This document shows, piece by piece, positions 22,736-34,329 of a DNA stretch of 64,000 bases. Source of the DNA: Euglena gracilis (Eukaryota; Euglenida; Euglenophyceae; Euglenales); contig CP154957.1 in the NCBI GenBank assembly GCA_039621445.1, positions 43,535,465 through 43,599,464 on the forward strand. Reading direction: 5' to 3'. Under the pieces are notes generated by a model. It was not told where the DNA came from. It saw only the letters and a program-made list of their open reading frames with translations, and ran no database searches. Made by a program: the position numbers and the translations under genes. How positions within the stretch are numbered: the first letter of the stretch is position 1; each line of letters opens with the position of its first letter.

Positions 22736-25700
22736 CTGTGGCGGGCAAAAATGCGAGAGTTTGTGATCTGACATGATTTGTGGCACACTGACTTTTGACG
22801 ACATTTGATACACAAATTCTCGGAAACCAGAGCCTTTCCCTTCCTCTCTTGTTTGTTAAAAAAAATGTCCAGGAGGTCGGCTTTTTTTTTTAATTTGATA
22901 CAAACCTCCCGGCTTCACTGGTGAGGCTAATTGCCAAATACACTCGACAGGCACTCCTAAAGATCTCAATGTCAAAACAGCATTCTTTCAGCCAAGGCTG
23001 AGATTTCTCAACTATCGCAGGAGCAGGGCTGCCCCAAACTCTGGGACATCTTCATTGTCAAAGCCCAGCAAACCACATCCTGATTAATTATGCTTGTTTT
23101 GGGTGCAAGGTATGGCAATTTTCAGAAAAAAATATTGCATTTTGCTCAATTTCGCAAATGGTCCAAGCGAATTTGTGTGTGAGTTTGACCGCCTATAGGC
23201 AAAGAAGATTTGAGACTTTTTCATTGCAGACCCATTTTTCGATGCAAACTGTTAAAAAAAAGTTACATATTATTTTTATAAACACAATGTTTATGCAATG
23301 CGCCAATGAAATCTTCAAATGTCAAGAACATTGCCGGATGCTTTTTATGGTCCATTTGCGCAAGTACGAAATGGTCCAGCGCACAGAAATACTGCATATG
23401 GAATACCGCCATTTCATAACATTACTTTTCCAGCCCCAAACAGGCAAGCACGGGAAGCTTGGTGGGCTTTGAAATGGTCCGCTTGTGCATCTGTACAAAT
23501 TGTGCAATCGCACAAATGCAGATCAGTTTTTGCTATCGTGTGGGTGTCACGGAGTCACAACGTTGTGGAATGATGTAGCGAACCTACCCCCCCCCCCCTA
23601 GTCGTATGACCGGGTTCCTGCAACCTGTGACCGGGGGGGGGGGTGGTCATAACACCCCCATAACCTGCAACCTGTGACCGGGGGGTGGTCAAAACGAGGG
23701 GGCGGTCGTAGGTAAGGTGGTGTTAAATTTTTCGCAACCTGCAACCTGTGACCGGGGGGGGGTGGTCATAACACCCCCATGACCTGCAACCTGTGACCGG
23801 GGGGTGGTCATAAATGAGGGGTGGTCATACGACTAGGGTGGGGGGTACCAATACCTCGCTCTCATTCTGCAGCCCCTCCGCTGCTCCATCAACCACAATT
23901 GACACAACTCTTTAAAACTCTGCACAATATATTTTAAATATAAAATTTATGGATTGCTAAAAGCTACTCCTTTCGCTACTGACCAGGCCAATTTTTAACG
24001 CCCCCCACCCCCACCCCCCGGGGGTCAGCTCAGAGGCTGGAAAATTTGGGCTGGCTGGAAAAAGGCTGCAGCTGACCCCCCCCCCCGTGTGAAGTGAAGC
24101 GCCAGAAAAAAAGTGCCCAAAACTGCGTTTTCAGGTGATTTTTCTCACCTCCTAATAGACAATAACAGATGATAAAAACATAAATCTGTTGGCGCGAACC
24201 GCTGGGGAAGAAAAATGTTGGTTCTATGGGGGGGCCCTCCCCCCTCGACCCTGGGGGGGGGGTTGAACCGCCCCCCCCCTCCCCTGTACAAAACCAACTC
24301 TCAATTACCCTGCCTACGCCTGGCTAACGACTTTAATTTTTTTTACAAGGCTTCAGAAAGCAAAGAAAAAGCATCTGACCTCCAAAAAATCACCCGGCGC
24401 TGGCAGTTGTAATGCATGAAATGAGGCAGGACAGGACAAAAGTTGTGTATTTTTTTTGGGCAATTCCTTATTTCCTTTTATTCCTTATTCCTTATTTTCT
24501 GGTGAATCACAGAGGGTACAACTAGACCTCATTTTGCCGAGGGCATAAAACACCGAAATTCAGCCTTTCCCCTGGTCTCACTCCCCCCCCCTTAGTTGCA
24601 CGGCGAACTGGGTACCTCCTGGGATGAGGTCAGGCTTTTGCTTAAAGATCCCGGGGGGGGGGGGTACTGGCCAGCCAATCGGCTAGACACTGGAAAAAAT
24701 GGACTAGCTAGCTCCCCCCGGGGGGGGGGGGGGGTCCGGGGGTCCCCCGAACTGGAAAAAAATTTTTCCTCCGGCGCTGTGCGCCGAGGTGGAAATGAGG
24801 TTTTTAATAGGTTTTGGGCTGATTTTGTTCCAAAAATTCCCAAAAATGGCCAAAAACTTTTTTGGGGTCCCAAAAAAATTTACGGCGCTTCGCGCCGGTC
24901 ACTGGAAAAATTTTTCCCACCAGCTAGCCCTGCTAGCAGACCCCCCCAGGGGGGGGTCTGCTAGAAATCCCACTAGCCAAATTTGGACTAGCTGCAGTCC
25001 AGCCCCCCCTCCAGACCCAGCCCTCTGCAGAAGAGCCATGCCCGGCCTGCGGCTTCTTTGTCCCCCCTGTGGCTGCAACCGCCACCAGCCTGGCGGCCCG
25101 ACACCCCCTCCGCCCAAGCCTTTCTTGTGCGACCTCTCCGCTTCGTCTGTTTATGGCGCTAAATCCGCTTCCAGCATGGTTTTTCACAAGACAATTTTGC
25201 ATGATTCTTCACAGGGCAATTTTAAACAATAATCAGCCACCATCGACAACAAAATAGTAGGCAGCCAAACTTGCAATTAAAGTTCGGACAAAAACGACAG
25301 GAAACAAAAATGATCAGAAACCAACCATTTTCCCCATTATTCCCCCCCGTACTCTTTCTATGCCCTTTGGTGGGAGCATATTCAGGAGAAGTCAATATGA
25401 TGTCAAGTGATATGACGTCAGTTTTGGGGTCGTTTTTGCAATGAAAAAATGCAAAAAAAAAGACACCCAGAAGACCATTTTGACCGTTTTTACAATTTTG
25501 AGTTGCCTTTTTGCCAGAAATTTCTCATCACAACCGGGAAAAATTAATATCATTTTCTGTGAAAGCTAAAATTTTCCATCAATACTTTCAATTTTTCCAA
25601 AATCCAAAATTTCCCATCATTTTTTCCCTTCATTCTTCCCGTCATTTTTGTGTCCCTTCATTTTTGTCCAGATGGCAAGCTGTACTCAAGTCCTCTTGCA

Positions 25701-25899
25701 CAACTGCGCAAATTTACAACTTTTGTAATCCCCGAGGCTTTTGAACTGGTGGTGACATGCCAGCCCTCCATATGTGGATTGTCTGTGTATATGTGTCTCT
25801 GTATGTTGGGGGGGTGAGCCACACACCACATCACACAGCAAACTGGGCAAGCTCCTGATTGTAAAAAAATATGCTTGCTGATTCATGCCAGACGACCAC
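22736..25899 (-). other. 3.2-kb intron with fold-back repeats
   Basis: Intron between exons 50 and 51. It holds a fold-back block at 23585-23850 and a second structured block at 24640-25000, with GGCGC-loop-GCGCC hairpins near 24770 and 24885, GACTAGCT motifs and G-runs. The remainder (22800-23580 and 25230-25890) is AT-rich and featureless to me. Confidence 0.6.
23585..23850. repeat. Fold-back element with an internal tandem duplication
   Basis: The ends are inverted: CCTAGTCGTATGACC near 23598 and GGTCATACGACTAGG near 23822. Inside, CAACCTGTGACCGGGGGG with GTGGTCATAACACCCCCAT occurs twice as a ~125-bp tandem pair. I see no convincing target duplication. Confidence 0.75.
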
Positions 25900-26055
25900 C
25901 TGCAGCCGGCCCCGACGGTCCGCCAGCTGCTGTGTGAGGGCGTCGTGGTCTTGCTGAAGGGCCTCGCTCTCGTGGCGGACCGTCGCCGTCAGCAGCTGCT
26001 CTTCCACCGCCGGCGCGGAGGGCTCGAAGTTGATGATCGTCATGAACAAGTACAC
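25900..26055 (-). CDS. DHC exon 50: AAA5-AAA6 connector
   Basis: Reads VYLFMTIINFEPSAPAVEEQ, then LLTATVRHESEALQQDHDAL, matching KVTLINFTVTPEGLEDQLL..VV..ERPDLE..R..L. Acceptor GGCACAG, donor CAG|GTGGTC. Confidence 0.95.
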
Positions 26056-26384
26056 CTGTGCCGCCCCCATCCCGCCAGCGACAAGAGGGCCTTTGTGGCT
26101 GCTATTGTTTCGGCCAAAGAAATAGATGAGGGTAAACAGGGAAAAGGAAGACCATGCAAAACCAAACGATTGTGAAACAAACAAAAAAAAGAGAACAATA
26201 CAGAAAATACACCAGAAAAACAACAGATGTACCAACAGACACCAAACAGACAATAAACTTGAGGGAGACACAAAAGAACAACGTCAAAAAAACACTCCAC
26301 TTGGGAACACACAATAGAACCTGGAAATAAAAAGGGGATTAAAAATACAGAAACACATTCGTAGCAGAAAAATTGCAAACAAAC

Positions 26385-26451
26385 CTCAGGGGCAAACCGA
26401 GCCTGTGGCAGCCGAGTGGTCAGGAACAAGTTGAAATGTCGACACCGCCCT
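26385..26451 (-). CDS. DHC exon 49: AAA5 micro-exon
   Basis: Encodes FNLFLTTRLPQARFAPE, matching F.LYLTTKLPNPHYSPEV. It joins exon 50 in phase to give the conserved PE-V sequence. The acceptor is an AGAG at 26450-26453, so its first base is not certain. Confidence 0.85.
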
Positions 26452-26559
26452 CTTAACCCTCACCCTGAGAACCGCAGTCGCCCCCACCATACCCAAAAGG
26501 TCCCAGGAGGGGGGAGGGGGCCCCACTCAGCAGGCCGGTGCTCGCGGATCGTAGTCCAC

Positions 26560-26736
26560 GTCCCCCTCCCCCAGGCGCAGGAACAGCCGGCCAGCCTGGG
26601 TGAAGGTCTCCTTCCGCAGCAAGGGCCCCAGGCTCGGCTCCACCGTAGCCCCGACGTCCTCCAGCAGCACCGGGAGGCCCGCCCGAACTGCCGCCTCCAC
26701 CGCCCGCAGCAGGTTAGCGTCCCGTGGGTTCATCAC
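26560..26736 (-). CDS. DHC exon 48: AAA5
   Basis: Reads NLLRAVEAAVRAGLPVLLED then PLLRKETFTQAGRLFLRLGE, matching FLRTLENAI.FG.PVLLENV.E.LDP.L.PLL.KQTFKQGG...I.LG. Acceptor CTGCAG. The donor is taken as GAC|GTGGAC. Confidence 0.96.
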
Positions 26737-26953
26737 CTGCAGACCGTGCAGACCGGTGGTCACACGTGTCACGTGTGCCGCGGGAATGTGTGAATGACGT
26801 TGGGGGAAAGAACGGCAGTTTCCGCCAATGCGATTCCCGCGGAAACATCACCCCAAATTGTACAAATGAGTGGCATACAATGCATATGCCACGCCACCCA
26901 TTTGGCTCTTCATTTGGAAGCGAATGTTTAACTGGCGGGGGGCAGGGTCGCAC

Positions 26954-27200
26954 CTTCAGGCCCACCTCCCGGTTCTGCTGCTTGATCCAGCCCGCGGCGT
27001 GGCCCTCCGGATCCAGCAGCAGGCACCACCGCCGCGTGTGCATTGCGACCAGGGCGTTCTCCAGCGCGTGCGCCGCGGGCGGCGCGTCCCGCACGCCCCA
27101 CGCCCGGAGGTGGGCCGGGGTGGCGAGGGCCGGCAGCCGCCACGCCGGGTCCACGGCCAGGCCGAGGCGGGCGATCTCCGCCAGGCTGGCCACCCGGAAC
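26954..27200 (-). CDS. DHC exon 47: AAA5
   Basis: Contains HLRAWGVRDAPPAAHALENA then RRWCLLLDPEGHAAGWIKQQ, matching IR.W.I.GLP.DSFSIDNGIIV..ARRWPLMIDPQGQAN.WIKN.E. Acceptor GGGCAG, donor AAG|GTGCGA. Confidence 0.97.
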
Positions 27201-28119
27201 CTGCCCGAGGGTGAGGGGGTGGAGGCCAGTCCGGTGCGTGACCAGCGATGCCCCCGCCCCCGCCCAGTGGTGGATTCTGGTGAAGGACATATGCGCCAAA
27301 AGGCAGATGACGGGAATCTGCCGGGAACAACAACAAACGGAAAAATTTCGTTGGGAGAAATATTGGACGAATCTTTGAAATGCCGGAAAAATTCTGGACG
27401 CACACTTAAAAATGACCGGGAAAAAATCTGGAATAAAAAAATTTGTCAACCCATTTTTTTTGGGGGGGGAACCCTTCATCATTCACGTCAAATTTTTGAG
27501 GATTTCCCAAATCAAACATTTGAAATTGGTGAAATCCAAAACTCCAAAGTGCAAAATAAAGCAAAGCACATAAATTTCATTTGATGATGAATATATGAAT
27601 ATACATTCTGGTATGTTTGGGTGGTTGGTTTGCGCAAATGCGCACATCAACCATTAAAATGGTTGCTCTTCACGACCGTTGACACCAACCAAAATTCTTT
27701 TTCATTTTGAAGTTTTGGCAACAGGTACTTCACAAGAGAAAGATCGAAACAGGAGGAGAGTAGATAATGGACGTGTTGTGCTCGAAGTGGTGGTGTTGTA
27801 ATGTATGTCTGAGAAGGTCAAATGAAGCGCGTCAGTGTATTGCATCACATGGCCCCATGAACATAAGGATTTTCAAGTCAGCAGACACATCCATTTTCAG
27901 CCAATGCGCTGTGCCTCATTTTCGGACTGAAATACTGGGGGTGAAAGGTAATCTCAGTTTTTCAGGACAAAACCGGAAAACGTTGTTCATTTTGATGTCT
28001 CAGGGGCTAAGAAATGGTTTTCCACAGTTTTAATTGCCGATGCCCAAATTCGGGCCGGCAGGCTGGTCTTTTAATTGTGTTTAAATTCTACAGAATCCTC
28101 GTCACTTAAGGATTCAAAA

Positions 28120-28815
28120 CTGCAGTGGTGCCACACCCTCTAAATGGTACATGTGTTGAGTTGCTACAAGAGGTCCCTGTGTGACAGATGCGGGGCCAAA
28201 CCGACCAAAAAGTCTGGTTTCAGATTTCAAAACCAACCACTGGTCAATTTAACAAACCACATCAATTTCGGCTGGCACAGCTGGCCACCTTGGACTTTTT
28301 TACCCGTTGCCACAAATGGTTGATGTGCACATTTGCGCCCACACCGTCCTTTACGCTTTGTCCACCGACCTCAAATTTCTCGCCACAGCCAACTTTCAGG
28401 GTGTTTGTTCCAGGCTTGAGCACACTCACCAAATTGCTCAGTCAATACCTACGTTCATGAGACAACCATGCAGGGTGCCACACCCTCTAAATGGTACATG
28501 TGTTGAGTTGTACAAGAGGTCCATGTGTGCAGATGCGCAAACTGACCAAAAAGTCTGTTTTCATATTTTCACAAACCAACCACTTGTACAATTTAACAAA
28601 CACATCAATTTCGGCTGGCACACCTTGGACTTTTTACAGTTGCACAAATGGTTGATGTGCACATTTGCGCACACCGTCCATTTACGCCTTTGTCCACCTG
28701 ACCTCCAAATTTCTCGCACAGCCAACTTTCAGGGTGTTGTTCCAGGCTTGAGCACACCTCACCAAATTGCTCAGTCAATATCCTACGTTCATGAGACAAC
28801 CATTGCAGGGTTCAA
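28120..28815. repeat. Direct tandem duplication, two ~345-bp copies
   Basis: GGTGCCACACCCTCTAAATG at about 28125 and 28469 opens two copies that run in parallel through TTGATGTGCACATTTGCGC and CTTTCAGGGTGTT. They differ mainly by 1-2 base indels at doubled letters. No reading frame is kept between copies. Confidence 0.85.
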
Positions 28816-29149
28816 AACACACCTGCTGGGTGTTGTGTATACCACATGCTGTGGTGACACCTGCTCTCAGGCACCCTATTTGCCAAAGTCCCTGCTTCCA
28901 TCTCCGTGGCCTGGGGCACCCCATCACATCCTGCTTACATTTTTAGGTTTTTGGGGTCATATCTTGTCGTTTTTGTAAAAATGTCGATGTGCGCATTTGC
29001 ATCGACAAAGAAAAAAAGCTTAAGTGCGAGATGTGCCGCCTAGGTCATTTAAGAAAAACATTTCAAAAATCGTTGCAAAGCGCTGAAGAAAATTTTTGGG
29101 CGTTCACTGGACGAAATTGGGTCCAGGCTTGTGCTTACCGACTGGGGGT

Positions 29150-29385
29150 GGGTTCTATAGGGTGCCTGCCCCTAGCAAGCACACCCCCCCGGGGTGGGGT
29201 CCGGGGGGACCCAGAAAATTATCATTGAAAATGGCCTTTTCTGAAAGGCGCCGGGGTCGGAGGGGGGTGCTTGCTATGGGCAGGCACCCCCAAAACCCCC
29301 CCCCCCCCCCCCCCGGGTCGGACAGGTGCTATAGGGTGCCTGCCCCTAGCACCCCCCCCCCCGTGGGGTAGGCACCCGACTAAGC
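29150..29385. repeat. Fold-back repeat, GGGTGCCTGCCCCTAGCA
   Basis: GGGTGCCTGCCCCTAGCAAG near 29160 is inverted as GTGCTTGCTATGGGCAGGCA near 29268, and GGGTGCCTGCCCCTAGCA recurs near 29334. The spacer holds a long C-run. Confidence 0.75.
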
Positions 29386-29536
29386 AAAGCCTGATTGGGT
29401 TTACATTTGCCGGCAAAAATCCTGGACGGTTCCTTAAAATGACGGGGAAAATCCTGGACAAAATTTCGTACAGAATTCTTTTCACTACAATTTTCTCATT
29501 CAAGTCCCCCCCGGTATGGTCGCGCCTTCCGCACAC

Positions 29537-29707
29537 CGCTCCCGGTACTCATGGTCCAGCGGCCCGGCGTATGCCACGGCGGCAGCGGCGGCCACCATAT
29601 TGCCCAGCAGGACGTCCCGCGCCGCCAGGTGCTCGCTGAGCTGCTGCCGCCAGTGGTCGCTGTACTGGCCGAGCACCGAAAAGAACCCGCCGCAGGCCCC
29701 GGCGCAT
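29537..29707 (-). CDS. DHC exon 46: AAA5 N-terminal part
   Basis: Contains SDHWRQQLSEHLAARDVLLG then VAYAGPLDHEYRER, matching GEK.RW...A..L......L.GDVLISSGVIAYLG.FT..YR. The acceptor follows a C-run and the donor is GCG|GTGTGC. Confidence 0.92.
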
Positions 29708-29792
29708 CTCACGTCTCACGGGGGGGGGAGTAGAGGCGGGGGATCGGCTTTGCTGCGACGCGGGGGGGGGGTCGGGCTTGCTGTTCGCCGAA

Positions 29793-29858
29793 CCCTGGTG
29801 GGGTGGCCCGCTCCACCAGCACGGTGGTCTGCTTCATCCCAAGCTGGAGAACTTCACT
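29793..29858 (-). CDS. DHC exon 45: coiled coil 2 micro-exon
   Basis: Encodes SEVLQLGMKQTTVLVERATP, placed where the family has L...I..C..KLERA.KLI.GL. It was found because a segment was missing here. Phase 0 in, phase 2 out, both fitting the neighbours. Confidence 0.72.
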
Positions 29859-31322
29859 CTGCGCAGAAACATATGAGAACAGAAACGGACGGGCTCTCGC
29901 GTGTCTTTTTTGGGGGGGTTTACTGACGGCCCCCTGTGGGGTCCCACGAATGAAATGAACCAGCGCCGGCCGACTGCGTTTTCCGTTAGGACCCCAGCTG
30001 CCCGTGAGCGGTCCCGGGGTCAGCCAGGATCTCTCTTCTGCGGGCGCTGTGGTTTTGGGGTTAATGATGAAGTTACAGTTAGCCTTCGGAATTGGGGGTG
30101 GGGTTGGGTTTGGGCCAAAACATGGCCACGTTTAGGCCTCAACCAATCAAACCACTGGTGACATCAGGCCCATCTTTAGACCCAACCTGGCCAATTTCTC
30201 GTGCAAATCCTCACCCAAACCCCATTCCTTATAATAACCCCAACTCCCCCTCCGAAGGTGAAAATACATTTTCCGGGGTGGGGTATGAAAATGGGACCCC
30301 AAATGACTTTACTAGCAAGGGGTGTATCCCCGGGTATCAGAAAAAAAGATGCAATGTATTTTTTTTATGAAAAAACCAGTTGGTGATTTTGTACCGGTTC
30401 CACTGAAAGGTTCAGCACGCTACCAGGCAAGCCTGAGCACCAGGCTGGGCCCATTAAGCAGAGCCAAAAGGTGACTCATATGGGACAAAAAAAGAGGCCA
30501 AGAGCTTGACCTTGCCAGTCCCCCCCCCCCCCAGACAACCCACCGGAACCCCACCGGATCCCACCGGATCCCACCAGATCCCACCGGACCCCAGCAGAAA
30601 TCAAAAACCGGGGATGACTGTCCGTCACCACATGGGATCACCACATGATGTGATGTGATATGCTCATTGCTCACCCTGAGGTCGTCGGTTTCATTCACCC
30701 CAAATTTGGCCCAAATCACCTGGTTTCGCCACCAGATCATACCAAAACTGTACCAATGATCACCGAATCTGTGCAAGTGGCCACAAAATGGCCAAAAAGG
30801 GGCAAAGTGGATAAAAGCAGTCAGAAATGGCCTACAATTGGACACAAATGTGCAAAAATAGCTGGAAGCAGCCAAAAATTGGTGAAAATAAAATGCATTC
30901 AAACAGCCAAAAGTGGTCTAAATTTCCAAATGCTGCCCAAAATGGACAAAAGTGGGCAAAAGTGGTCCAAAATGGCAAAAAAAAATGGCCAAAAAGGAAA
31001 AGCTTGTTGCTGGTTTGCAGGAAACCAGACAAAAAAGAGTGTAAATCAACTACAGATGGGGTGCTGGTGGAAGTATGTGACAATTGCAAATTCGGAAATG
31101 ATTCTTCTCACACGGGCCATAAATCCAGAAGAAAAATCTGTGCATGGAAAAAAAATCTCCGGTGGGATCCAGTGGGATCCGGAGGGAACCCACTAATCAA
31201 ATGGTCAAAAAAAAACCCCGGTGGGATCCGGTGGGATCCGGTGGCTGTCCTTGCCTGCACGCTACCATTGGGGAACCGACCACTGGGGCAACTCCTCCCT
31301 TGGACGGCGGCGGGGCGCGCAC
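29859..31322 (-). other. Intron, mostly unique sequence
   Basis: 1.5 kb between exons 44 and 45. It has short GGGATCC-type repeats (30545-30590 inverted relative to 31160-31240: CCACCGGATCC versus GGATCCGGTGG) and ACAAAATGGCCAAAA-like words. No gene supported. Confidence 0.5.
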
Positions 31323-31481
31323 CTCCCCACGGGCGTCGGCCAGCGCCCTGCGCGACTTGGCCACCTTCGCGTCCAGCAGCCCAGCCTCCTCCTGCCGCAG
31401 TTTCAGCAGCTGCCGCGCCTCCCCCAGTCGCTCCTCCACGTCCGACAGCTGGATCCGCTTCGGCTCAAGGTTCCGGGAGCT
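31323..31481 (-). CDS. DHC exon 44: stalk coiled coil 2
   Basis: Contains LEPKRIQLSDVEERLGEARQ then LLKLRQEEAGLLDAKVAKSR, matching V.PKR..L..AE..L...M..L..KQ..L..VE.KLA.L. The acceptor is CCTGCAG, preceded on the coding strand by CA repeats. Donor GAG|GTGCGC. Confidence 0.95.
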
Positions 31482-31529
31482 CTGCAGGGTGTTTGTGTGT
31501 GTGTTGTCTCTGCAGGGTGTCATGTTGGT

Positions 31530-31605
31530 AGATGTGTGTGTGTGTGTGTGTGTGTGCGTGTGTGTGTGTGTGCTTGTGTGTTTGTGTGTGTGCGGGCATG
31601 TGTAC
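31530..31605. repeat. GT microsatellite
   Basis: Interrupted (GT)n on plus, read as (CA)n on the coding strand shortly before the exon 44 acceptor. Confidence 0.85.
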
Positions 31606-31771
31606 TACGCTTAATGAACAGCATCGCTGGTTGCCTGCCAATTCCTGTGCGGATTCCAGCCTTCAGGCCATTTATTGGAATGGTTCTCTAACTGCTATGC
31701 ATGCAACTGCGTTCTGAAAATTGCTGCCAATCCCACAAAAAATCCCTGTACCTGCCAGGGTGAGTGGGTAC

Positions 31772-31874
31772 CTTGGTATACACGTCCAAGGCGCGGATCC
31801 ACTGGCAGAAATACATGCACGGGACGTTGGACTTCCGAACCACCTCGGGCTGGAAGTCATCATCGTTGATCCAC
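31772..31874 (-). CDS. DHC exon 43: microtubule-binding domain end
   Basis: Reads WINDDDFQPEVVRKSNVPCM then FCQWIRALDVYTK, a very close match to YI.NPDF.PE.V...S.AC..LC.WVRAMD.Y.KV. The microtubule-contacting tip is thus well conserved in this otherwise divergent motor. Confidence 0.97.
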
Positions 31875-32355
31875 CTGCATGATTGAATTCTATAATCTGG
31901 CTGTTGGGAGAAATGAGAGGGCTGAGCGAATAATTCATGAATGTTTGCAAGATCCCGAGCTCCTTGCCAAATCAACACAAACAAATTCATCCCAGTGAGG
32001 ACCTTGAACAATTGACATTCAAGCTGTGCGGCCAAGGATGTAGCACAGAGGAACTTCTGACGATTTGTAACAGCAATTTGAATACAAGAAATTTGGTGTC
32101 CCTTGAAATGGAAAAAAATCGTGTTTAGACAAAACGAGCCAATCTTTGGGAACTTCTTATTGGACGTTGGATGAAAAGTGCGTGAGTACACATCCACACC
32201 GCTTCAAGCATCCATCCATCCATATATCCAATAAACAGTGCACTCACAAACAAACAAGACATTCTTAAAAAGTTTCCCTGGCAAGGGCAAAATAACTAAG
32301 AGGCTGCTAAACATATGGAAACAGGCATGCACGTTCACGGGTCCATTTGTGTTAC

Positions 32356-32513
32356 CTCTGCAGCTTCTTGGACACGCTTTCTGGCACAGCGTCCCGCTCA
32401 AAGCCGACGAGCCGGTCCAGAAAGGTCGGGTCGGCCACCACCCGCTTCACGTTGTCCCACGTCGTCTTCTCGCGCAGCAGCACCATCACCGCCTCCATCG
32501 TCAGGCGGACCTT
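32356..32513 (-). CDS. DHC exon 42: microtubule-binding domain
   Basis: Reads KVRLTMEAVMVLLREKTTWD then VVADPTFLDRLVGFERDAVP, matching P..VKLVMEAVCVML......W...K.LLGD.NFL..L..YDKDNIP. An acceptor at 32538 would add RLMGTPPE, which resembles the family PP motif but breaks phase. The donor is AGAG|GTAACA. Confidence 0.93.
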
Positions 32514-32554
32514 CTCCGGTGGGGTCCCCATCAGCCGCCTTCGGGGCACCGTGT

Positions 32555-32583
32555 GAAATAAATAAATAAATTAAATAAATACA

Positions 32584-32651
<68 letters not shown>

Positions 32652-32860
32652 AAATAATAAATTATATAATTTATTATTATATATATATATGTTATATAGA
32701 TATATGAAATATATATATATATACATATATAATAACATATATAATAACATAAATATATATAACATATATAACATATATAAAACATATGTTATAATAAAAT
32801 AAAATTGTTATAATAGAAAATATTAATCTTAATTTATATTATTTATATTCTATTTTCCGG
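32555..32860. repeat. AAAT microsatellite grading into AT-rich sequence
   Basis: (AAAT)n from about 32560 to 32650, then ATATAT/AACATAT-rich sequence to about 32860. It occupies the intron just upstream of exon 42. Confidence 0.9.
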
Positions 32861-33426
32861 AAAGATTCAACAAAAAAGGATTCAATCAATTGTAGCAAAA
32901 AGCCTTTGCAAAACTGAAGACGCCATCAGTGACTAGGAGTCTGGCAGAATGCACAACATACAAAAATGAGAAGGTGTGGAGAGAACCGTCCAGCGGGCGA
33001 ACAGGTACTCACACCAAACGTGGCGGCAACCGACGTCCTTCGATACGTCGTCCTTCGGCTGGAAAGAGAATCATAAGTCGTTTCCAATAGAATTTCAAAA
33101 CGACTGGGCTCTGCCGTCCTCTGTAAACAAAAGCTCTTGTCCACATCTGGAAAGAGTTATTCCATCAGAGATGCAGCCAAAGCTACTGGTTGGTCAGCTG
33201 GCTTCCAGTTGTTTTTGAGATGATATATCCTTTGGTTTCAGCCGGCATTCTGTCCTTCAGAGTGGGAAAAAAAACAACCTGTTTCCTGGAAGGGGACACA
33301 CTGGAAACACTGAGCTTGAAACACATATGATTGGGACTTTGATTGACACAATGATGGATTCTGTGCGATTACATGTGTTTAAAAAACTATTTCAACTTTG
33401 ATAATTGAAGCACTTCGACGCTGCAC

Positions 33427-33582
33427 TTCGCGGAATAAAGGGCGGTGCCCCGCCCGGATGTCGTCCAGTTCGCGGCGGGTGACGGTGCGGATGCCGTCGG
33501 TGGCCACATAGTATGCCGGCATCGCCCGACTGAGCTCCTTCTCCAGAAAGGCGTGGATGGCCTGTGCCTCCTCCAGGATGTC
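33427..33582 (-). CDS. DHC exon 41: stalk coiled coil 1 end
   Basis: Reads DILEEAQAIHAFLEKELSRA, aligning with DLAEALPALEAALAALDTL just before the microtubule-binding tip. The acceptor is GGCCGCAG and phase 0 is kept on both sides. Confidence 0.88.
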
Positions 33583-33956
33583 CTGCGGCCACAGCGGACA
33601 GTGCCGTTGCATGAACCCCATTGCAATCAGATGGGGCGACCCAGCATGACGACTGCAGAGATGCGGAGTGATCAAGCCTTCGCCTACTCCATGCACTACT
33701 GGTGTCGTTCGTATCCTGCATGCCCGCACGGGGCAAGGACCTCACAAACAAGGCACTGACCCTTCTGTTGGCATCGTTCCCCAACAGAAAGGTGGAGTGT
33801 TCCGATCCGAATCTCTCTCCACAAGTGGTCAAAAATGCCGCCATTTCTGCGGTTTGGTGGAGTTGTTGGTGGCAGGAACGGTTCGGCGGGGTCTACCGCC
33901 GCCCACTCCCCCCCAGCCCCCCCCCCCCCCGACCCATCCACCGACCCCCCCCACAC

Positions 33957-34117
33957 CTGGCAAATCTGCTCCTGGTGGCGCATCGCCCGGCGGGCCACCT
34001 CCGCGGCGGCCTCCTCGACCGCCATCGCCTCCGTCAGCCGCGCCATCCGGGCCTGCGTACCCTCCAGCGCTGGCTCACTGCTCCGCAGGTCGTCCTGTAG
34101 GACGTTCATCGTCCGCT
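33957..34117 (-). CDS. DHC exon 40: stalk coiled coil 1
   Basis: Contains TMNVLQDDLRSSEPALEGTQ then AEVARRAMRHQEQICQ, matching V..MQEEL..L.P.L......D and ...A.......V...E. It has heptad-like spacing. Acceptor CCCAG, donor CAG|GTGTGG; both phases fit. Confidence 0.92.
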
Positions 34118-34329
34118 CTGGGGGCAAGACCGCAGAGTGAAACAGAGCATTAAAACCTGCTCCATGTGAAACTTCTCCGTGTGAGGGGATTTAACTCCTC
34201 ATGAAAATCTCCATTCAAATTCAACCTTTCTGATGGTGGCAGAGTCTGGCACAACAGTTTTGGTAGAAACCGAACCGCACCGGCACCTGCACACATGCAC
34301 GCCCGCCCTCGCCCCCCCCCCCCCCACAC

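Larger units (their letters stand above)
27201..29536 (-). other. 2.3-kb intron with a tandem duplication
   Basis: Intron between exons 46 and 47. It is AT-rich at 27300-28100, followed by a ~345-bp direct tandem duplication (28120-28815) and a fold-back G/C-rich block at 29150-29380. Confidence 0.6.

Noticed and set aside
28300-28980. Plus-strand frame of about 220 codons in the tandem duplication
   Set aside because: The frame is not conserved between the two duplicate copies, which differ by frame-breaking indels.
30660-31196. Possible small plus-strand gene
   Set aside because: The Lys-rich frame comes from AAAATGGCCAAAA-like repeats; no start context, domain or splice support, and it lies in an intron of the dynein gene.
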